From Ohessyouella blattaphilus (GTDB taxonomy: Bacteria > Bacillota > Clostridia > Lachnospirales > Lachnospiraceae), in the NCBI RefSeq assembly GCF_024721265.1, contig NZ_JAMXOC010000003.1:1-64000 (forward strand): a stretch of DNA of 64,000 bases. The letters run 5' to 3'. Every line of letters begins with the position of its first letter. Position 1 is the first letter of the stretch. Both the position numbers and the translations under genes were made by a program. Below, one piece after another: positions 59,513 to 64,000 of the stretch. The notes under the pieces were generated by a model. The model saw only the letters and a list, made by a program, of their open reading frames with translations, was not told the origin of the DNA and made no database searches.

Positions 59513-60820
59513 TTACACAATTTCAAATTCCGAACTACCCATCACCAAGATTTGCGATTGATAAAACTCTGTAATTCCCTTTATCATATACTCTAAATCT
59601 TTTGCTCCTGCCGTCTCATAAGGCGAGTGCATCGCCAGTTGTGCCAGGCCAATATCTACCGTGTTAAGCGATACCTGAGTATTGGCAATACTGCCAAGGG
59701 TCGAGCCGCCTAAGACATCAGACCGGTTAACAAACTCTTGATACGGCACTTTCGCCGTATTAAAGATTGTCTTTAATATCCCGCCAGATACGGCATCCGT
59801 AGTATATTTCTGATTAGCGCTGTGCTTAAAGACAATGCCTTCATTCATAAAGACTTTGTTAACGGCGTCGGTTTTCTCCGTATTATTAGGGTGAACAGCA
59901 TGAGCGTTATCCGCCGATACCATAAAACTTCCAGCTATCTTACGGAAATAATCTTCCCGGTTCTCTCCAAGCTCTAAACAAATACGCATCAAGGTTTCTT
60001 TTAAGAATGTGGAAGCTGCCCCTTGCTTAGTCTGGGAACCCACTTCTTCATTATCAAAGACACAGTAGACCGCCGCGTTGCCACTCTCCTTCGCTCCTAG
60101 AAAGGCTTCTAAGGTAAGAAAAGCGCATTCCAGATTATCAATTCGCGGCGCGCTAAAATACTCTTTGTTTGTGCCCCAGTTACTGCCATCTTGACGCAGA
60201 TATAAGAATAAATCTTTACCGATAATATCCTTTTCCTCTACGCCCGCTGCTATGGCTACACGCTTCATCAGCTCGCCTTTTGCACTACCATCACCGATAA
60301 GAGGCAGCATATCCTTCTGCACATTATAAGCGTAGCCATCGTTTACCCCGCGGTTCATATGGATTGCTAGATTAGGGATTAAAAGTAGATCCTCAGCAGC
60401 ATCTACAAGCGCTGTCCGCACCTTATTCCCGTCTCTATATAGCACTCGTCCAGCTACTGAAAGGGGACGATCAAACCAAGGCGCCAAAAGCATTCCGCCA
60501 TAAGCCTCTACATTCAGTTTTGTATATTTATCCTCGACCGTTATTTCTGGTATTTCTTTAATCTTAAAAGCTGGGGAGTCGCTATGGCTAGCCACGATTT
60601 GAAAACCTGGAAAGGCCTTTTGGGGAATTTTAAAAGCAATTATTGAAGAGTCGTTTCTCGTAACAAACCCTTTATCACCTGGCTTTAACTCCCAGACTTT
60701 CGTTTCCGTAAATTTTTGATAGCCTGCAGCCAATAACTTTTCTTCAATGTTATGGATTCCGTGAAAAGCTGTTGGACTTTTCCTTAAAAAAGTAAGTAGT
60801 TCCTCCAATTTCTTGCTCAT
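59513..60820 (-). CDS. M18 family aminopeptidase
   Basis: Dinuclear-zinc aminopeptidase, cytoplasmic, probably preferring acidic or hydrophobic N-termini. The 435 residues have zinc ligand motifs VASHSDSPAFKIKE near residue 77, FDNEEVGSQTKQGA near 255, SADNAHAVHPN near 300 and MHSPYETAGAKD near the C-terminus. It lies 12 bases downstream of an amino acid permease in the same unit, so peptide/amino acid use is the probable theme. Confidence 0.94.
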   Translation of the reverse strand: MSKKLEELLTFLRKSPTAFHGIHNIEEKLLAAGYQKFTETKVWELKPGDKGFVTRNDSSIIAFKIPQKAFPGFQIVASHSDSPAFKIKEIPEITVEDKYTKLNVEAYGGMLLAPWFDRPLSVAGRVLYRDGNKVRTALVDAAEDLLLIPNLAIHMNRGVNDGYAYNVQKDMLPLIGDGSAKGELMKRVAIAAGVEEKDIIGKDLFLYLRQDGSNWGTNKEYFSAPRIDNLECAFLTLEAFLGAKESGNAAVYCVFDNEEVGSQTKQGAASTFLKETLMRICLELGENREDYFRKIAGSFMVSADNAHAVHPNNTEKTDAVNKVFMNEGIVFKHSANQKYTTDAVSGGILKTIFNTAKVPYQEFVNRSDVLGGSTLGSIANTQVSLNTVDIGLAQLAMHSPYETAGAKDLEYMIKGITEFYQSQILVMGSSEFEIV

Positions 60821-60832
60821 ATAGCCTCCTTA

Positions 60833-62257
60833 CTACGCTGCTGTCTTGTTCTTATTGCGTCTTGCCATCATAGGCATAATTAGTCCTAATGCCAAGAGCA
60901 CAAGTGGTGTTAAGATATTAAGCGTCATTTGGAATTTATCTTCTGAGTAAATACCACTAATACAAGCCAAGGCTGTTACAATAAAGCACCAGATACCAAA
61001 GAAGATTCCTAGCCCCTTCTTAGTAGTAAAATGATACTCAGCCGGGAACTTTTCTGCCACCTTCTTAAGGGCAACGTACGCTACAAATACCCAGAGATAA
61101 CGAAGAGGCATACATACAGAATTGACCTTTACAAGCCATTGAACCAAGGTATCTACGCTCTTAATACCAAAGGCCGGAATGACGATCAGTAGTCCCACAA
61201 TGATAAACACTAGCTTATGTCCGTTGGTGTAAGCGCCAAATTTGTTTTGCTTAAACATACTCTCGGGAATAAAGTCCTTATCCGCACTTCCAAGTAGCAT
61301 TAAAAGAGGTGCGTCAATGGAAATAATCATTACCGAGAACTGACCGATTAAATTGGTAATCGCATACAAGACGACAAAGAGGTCACCAACGTGATAATAG
61401 CCACCAAGCTTAGCAAACGCATAGTAGGCACCATTAGTCATTAAATCTTCAGGAATGTTATTAGAGTCAAACATCATACCCATAGCAATGGTTCCGAGAA
61501 TTGCACAGATACATACCATTACTGCCATGGCAATCATACCTTTAGAAAATCCTTTTGCCGGATCTTTCATTTTGTTTACATAAGGTGAGAACTTTTCGCA
61601 ACCACCTACCGCAAAAACCAAAATCGAGAAACTAGTAAAGAATTTAAGATCAAAATTAGGGGTAAACGTACTTACGCTCCAATCAATACTCAAAGTTTGT
61701 CCACCGCTAATAGCTGGGGCTGCCATCATCAGAATAATGTAGAGAATGGACATGATAAACATGGAACTACCAGCAATGGCTCCCAATTTCTTGATAATAC
61801 TAATGCCGCGTCTAGCAAGCAACATCGCTACCAAAAAAATAACTAGACAAACAAGGGCCATCAACGTCGTGTTCATCTGGCTAATCCGGTTATCTCTAAA
61901 AATTGCCCAGCTGCTGGCAATTAGGACTGCATTCGGCTTTTGAGAAATATAGGGCATATGAACCACCCAATACGTCCAACCTGCATAAAAAGCCATCCTT
62001 GGTCCTATCGTCTTCAAAATCCATGAACTTACACCACCACTTTCGTTCTTAAAAGCGGAACCAAGCTCACCAACCATTAAAGAATAGGGTACAAAGTACA
62101 ATGAAAACATCAGGATCCAGGGGATAATCGCTTTCAGTCCATCATACCAATAGAAGCCATTAATGACATTTCCAAAACCCCAAACGCCGGAAAAGGCCAT
62201 CAACGCTAGTGTGTACCAGTCCATCTTCTGAACTAGTTTCTTCTTACTTTCACTCAT
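60833..62257 (-). CDS. APC superfamily amino acid permease
   Basis: A 474-residue transporter with 12 predicted membrane segments. The N-terminal GVWGFGNVINGFYWYDGL segment and the SGGVSSWI motif resemble the glutamate/GABA antiporter group and YjeM. Substrate unknown. A longer reading to 62299 is rejected: the ATG at 62257 lies 11 bases after GAGGAG. A TGTTATAAT extended -10 precedes it. Confidence 0.9.
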   Translation of the reverse strand: MSESKKKLVQKMDWYTLALMAFSGVWGFGNVINGFYWYDGLKAIIPWILMFSLYFVPYSLMVGELGSAFKNESGGVSSWILKTIGPRMAFYAGWTYWVVHMPYISQKPNAVLIASSWAIFRDNRISQMNTTLMALVCLVIFLVAMLLARRGISIIKKLGAIAGSSMFIMSILYIILMMAAPAISGGQTLSIDWSVSTFTPNFDLKFFTSFSILVFAVGGCEKFSPYVNKMKDPAKGFSKGMIAMAVMVCICAILGTIAMGMMFDSNNIPEDLMTNGAYYAFAKLGGYYHVGDLFVVLYAITNLIGQFSVMIISIDAPLLMLLGSADKDFIPESMFKQNKFGAYTNGHKLVFIIVGLLIVIPAFGIKSVDTLVQWLVKVNSVCMPLRYLWVFVAYVALKKVAEKFPAEYHFTTKKGLGIFFGIWCFIVTALACISGIYSEDKFQMTLNILTPLVLLALGLIMPMMARRNKNKTAA

Positions 62258-62329
62258 TTTTCTTAAGTCTCCTCTCATGACTAAAATGATATTTCTCAAG
62301 TATATTGTTAAAAAATACTCATATTTGAA

Positions 62330-62338
62330 ATTATAACA
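62330..62338 (-). promoter_or_regulatory. Extended -10 promoter of the permease-M18 unit
   Basis: TGTTATAAT on the minus strand, with no clear -35. It leaves a leader of about 65 bases. Confidence 0.65.
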
Positions 62339-62373
62339 CTTTTAAATACTTATGCCATATCCATATTGAACAA

Positions 62374-62420
62374 AAAAATGTCGATACCAATTCTCATTAC
62401 GAATTAATACCGACATTTTT
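62374..62420 (-). terminator. Long 20-bp hairpin upstream of the permease promoter
   Basis: A 20-bp stem with three G-U pairs (arms 62374-62393 and 62401-62420) and a 7-nt loop, followed on the minus strand by seven T residues. It looks like a second terminator for the GGGtGRT unit. Confidence 0.8.
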
Positions 62421-62441
62421 ACTAAGTGATATTTCCAATAC

Positions 62442-62475
62442 AAAAAACTGCACTAATCAAAACGATCAGTGCAGT
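62442..62475 (-). terminator. First terminator after the GGGtGRT gene
   Basis: 8-bp stem (62447-62454 with 62468-62475) plus three inner pairs after one mismatch, then six T residues on the minus strand. Confidence 0.88.
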
Positions 62476-62503
62476 CATTATTAACCCTATATAAGCTGCT
62501 TCC

Positions 62504-63514
62504 TTAGAATTTACCAGCCTTTGCCGCTTCCTCTAAAGAAACCGCTACAGCTACTGTCATACCAACCATTGGGTTGTTACCAGCGCCGATAAGTCCCATC
62601 ATCTCTACGTGGGCTGGTACTGAAGAAGATCCGGCAAACTGAGCGTCAGAGTGCATTCTTCCCATAGTATCTGTCATGCCGTAAGAAGCTGGACCAGCAG
62701 CCATGTTATCTGGGTGAAGAGTACGACCTGTACCACCACCTGAAGCAACTGAGAAGTATTTCTTGCCTTGTTCGTTACATTCTTTTTTGTATGTACCAGC
62801 AACTGGATGTTGGAATCTGGTTGGATTGGTTGAGTTACCTGTAATAGATACGTCAACGCCCTCCTTAAACATAATCGCAACACCTTCACGAACGTCGTTA
62901 GCACCATAGCAGTTAACCTTTGCGCGAAGACCTTCTGAGTATGCTGTTCTAGAAACTTCTTTTAACTCGCCTGTGTAGTAGTCGTACTGGGTCTCTACAT
63001 AGGTGAAACCGTTGATACGAGAGATAATCTTAGCAGCGTCTTTTCCAAGGCCGTTTAAGATTACACGTAAGGGGTTTTTACGAACTTTATTTGCTTTTTC
63101 AGCGATTCCGATTGCACCTTCAGCAGCTGCAAAAGATTCGTGACCAGCTAAGAAAGCGAAACATTCGGTTTCTTCTTCAAGAAGCATTTTGCCAAGGTTA
63201 CCGTGGCCAAGACCTACTTTACGTTGGTCAGCAACAGATCCTGGGATACAAAATGATTGAAGACCTTCACCGATAGCTGCGGCAGCATCAGCAGCCCGAC
63301 GACAATCCTTTTTAATAGCGATTGCTGCGCCCACTACGTATGCCCAAGCAGCGTTTTCGAAGCAGATTGGCTGAATGCCTTTTACTTGATCGTATACATC
63401 CAGACCTGCGTCCTTTGTAATTTTTTCAGCTTCTTCAATAGAAGCGATTCCGTAGCTATTAAGCACAGAATTGATCTTATCTATTCTTCTTTCATATGAT
63501 TCAAATAATGCCAT
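62504..63514 (-). CDS. GGGtGRT protein
   Basis: A 336-residue protein of the family named after its motif, seen here as SGGGTGRTLHPDNMA near residue 255, followed by MGRMHSDAQFAGSSSVPAHVEMMGLIGAGNNPMVGMT. The family is restricted mainly to anaerobic Firmicutes and its biochemical role is unknown. It lies 13 bases downstream of the NifU-like gene, a common pairing. Cysteines are few, so it is probably not itself an iron-sulfur protein. Confidence 0.93.
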   Translation of the reverse strand: MALFESYERRIDKINSVLNSYGIASIEEAEKITKDAGLDVYDQVKGIQPICFENAAWAYVVGAAIAIKKDCRRAADAAAAIGEGLQSFCIPGSVADQRKVGLGHGNLGKMLLEEETECFAFLAGHESFAAAEGAIGIAEKANKVRKNPLRVILNGLGKDAAKIISRINGFTYVETQYDYYTGELKEVSRTAYSEGLRAKVNCYGANDVREGVAIMFKEGVDVSITGNSTNPTRFQHPVAGTYKKECNEQGKKYFSVASGGGTGRTLHPDNMAAGPASYGMTDTMGRMHSDAQFAGSSSVPAHVEMMGLIGAGNNPMVGMTVAVAVSLEEAAKAGKF

Positions 63515-63527
63515 TATTCGCTACCTC

Positions 63528-64000
63528 CTATTCCTTTCTCGGGTCAATAATCTTCGCTGCTTCATCTACGCGACCGTATTGACCTTTCGCTTTTTCATAC
63601 GCTGTATTCGGATCGTCTCCCTTAGCGATGAAGTCTGTCATCTTACCTAGGCTTACGAATTGGTAACCGATAATTTCATCGTTAGCATCAAGAGCGATTC
63701 CGGTAACGTATCCTTCAGCCATTTCGAGATAGCGAGGACCTTTTGCTAGAGTTCCGTACATAGTACCTACTTGAGAACGAAGGCCTTTACCAAGATCTTC
63801 TAATCCAGCACCTACTGGCAAACCATCTTCTGAGAAAGCACTTTGCGTTCTTCCGTAGACGATTTGTAAGAAAAGTTCTCTCATTGCTGTGTTGATCGCA
63901 TCACAGACAAGGTCTGTGTTAAGCGCTTCAAGGATGGTCTTTCCTGGAAGAATTTCTGAACACATCGCTGCTGAATGAGTCATTCCTGAACAGCCAATAG
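63528..64000 (-). CDS. NifU-like iron-sulfur cluster assembly scaffold family protein (partial, 5' end off the right edge)
   Basis: The frame is open to the right end of the window, where it enters as IGCSGMTHSAAMCSEILPG. The ATG at 63983 is therefore probably internal, because the residues before it continue a conserved Gly-Cys-rich segment. About 157 residues are visible, ending YGRVDEAAKIIDPRKE. Two cysteines (in GCSG and AMCSE) are in the visible part. These proteins are annotated as NifU-like scaffold proteins and commonly precede GGGtGRT genes; a direct role in cluster assembly is not shown. Confidence 0.8.
   Translation of the reverse strand, partial: IGCSGMTHSAAMCSEILPGKTILEALNTDLVCDAINTAMRELFLQIVYGRTQSAFSEDGLPVGAGLEDLGKGLRSQVGTMYGTLAKGPRYLEMAEGYVTGIALDANDEIIGYQFVSLGKMTDFIAKGDDPNTAYEKAKGQYGRVDEAAKIIDPRKE

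Overview
The window looks like chromosome from a low-GC, Gram-positive anaerobe of the class Clostridia (Bacillota). Supporting points are the gene order ylxM-ffh-rpsP-khpA-rimM-trmD-rplS-lepB-rbgA-lepB-rnhB-yraN-pgeF, the GGGtGRT protein beside a NifU-like protein, QueH, strong AGGAGG ribosome sites, and many TTGACA-17-TATAAT-like promoters. I cannot name a genus. Nearly all genes lie on the minus strand; the plus-strand exceptions are hicAB, a SARP-type regulator, a truA-like gene, an ABC-F gene and luxS.

Layout, left to right. 1-3500: the 5' end of a probable group IIC intron placed directly behind the rny terminator, then rny, recX and recA with a LexA box. 3600-11500: a sodium/solute symporter under a perfect 16-bp palindrome, then the unit ppk-topB-acyltransferase-like-dehydrogenase-mgsA. 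11500-15600: argH-asd and degV-queH. 15660-16410: a plus-strand HicAB toxin-antitoxin cassette with tandem operators, next to a tRNA-Thr(CGT). 16660-25470: a housekeeping block for secretion, ribosome assembly and tRNA modification (mscS to ylxM), containing two signal peptidase I genes, one with an altered catalytic lysine. 25570-27800: a DUF1538 membrane protein with a double PII-like protein.

27900-44920 is the most unusual part: a 635-residue surface protein, a 4,453-residue giant surface protein (about 20 Cna-B/SpaA-like repeats followed by five SdrD-B-like repeats), and a divergent SARP/BTAD-type regulator. The heptamer TGTAAC[A/G], repeated in tandem at an 11-bp period, occurs upstream of both surface genes with the same 9-nt distance to a TA-rich -10 position. 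This is the layout expected of SARP operators, so I propose a regulator-plus-adhesin regulon. None of the surface proteins has an LPXTG motif and no sortase is in the window.

44950-51100: a thioesterase, a TruA-like protein lacking the catalytic aspartate, patatin, ABC-F, trpS, a phosphatase and luxS. 51100-57400: a complete branched-chain amino acid ABC importer (livJ-H-M-G-F) followed by a cytidylate-kinase-like gene and CorA. 57396-59340: a second surface module made of an orphan LytTR response regulator, a proline-repeat surface protein and an overlapping 53-residue membrane protein, all translationally coupled. 59500-64000: M18 aminopeptidase with an amino acid permease, then the GGGtGRT/NifU-like pair, which runs off the right edge.
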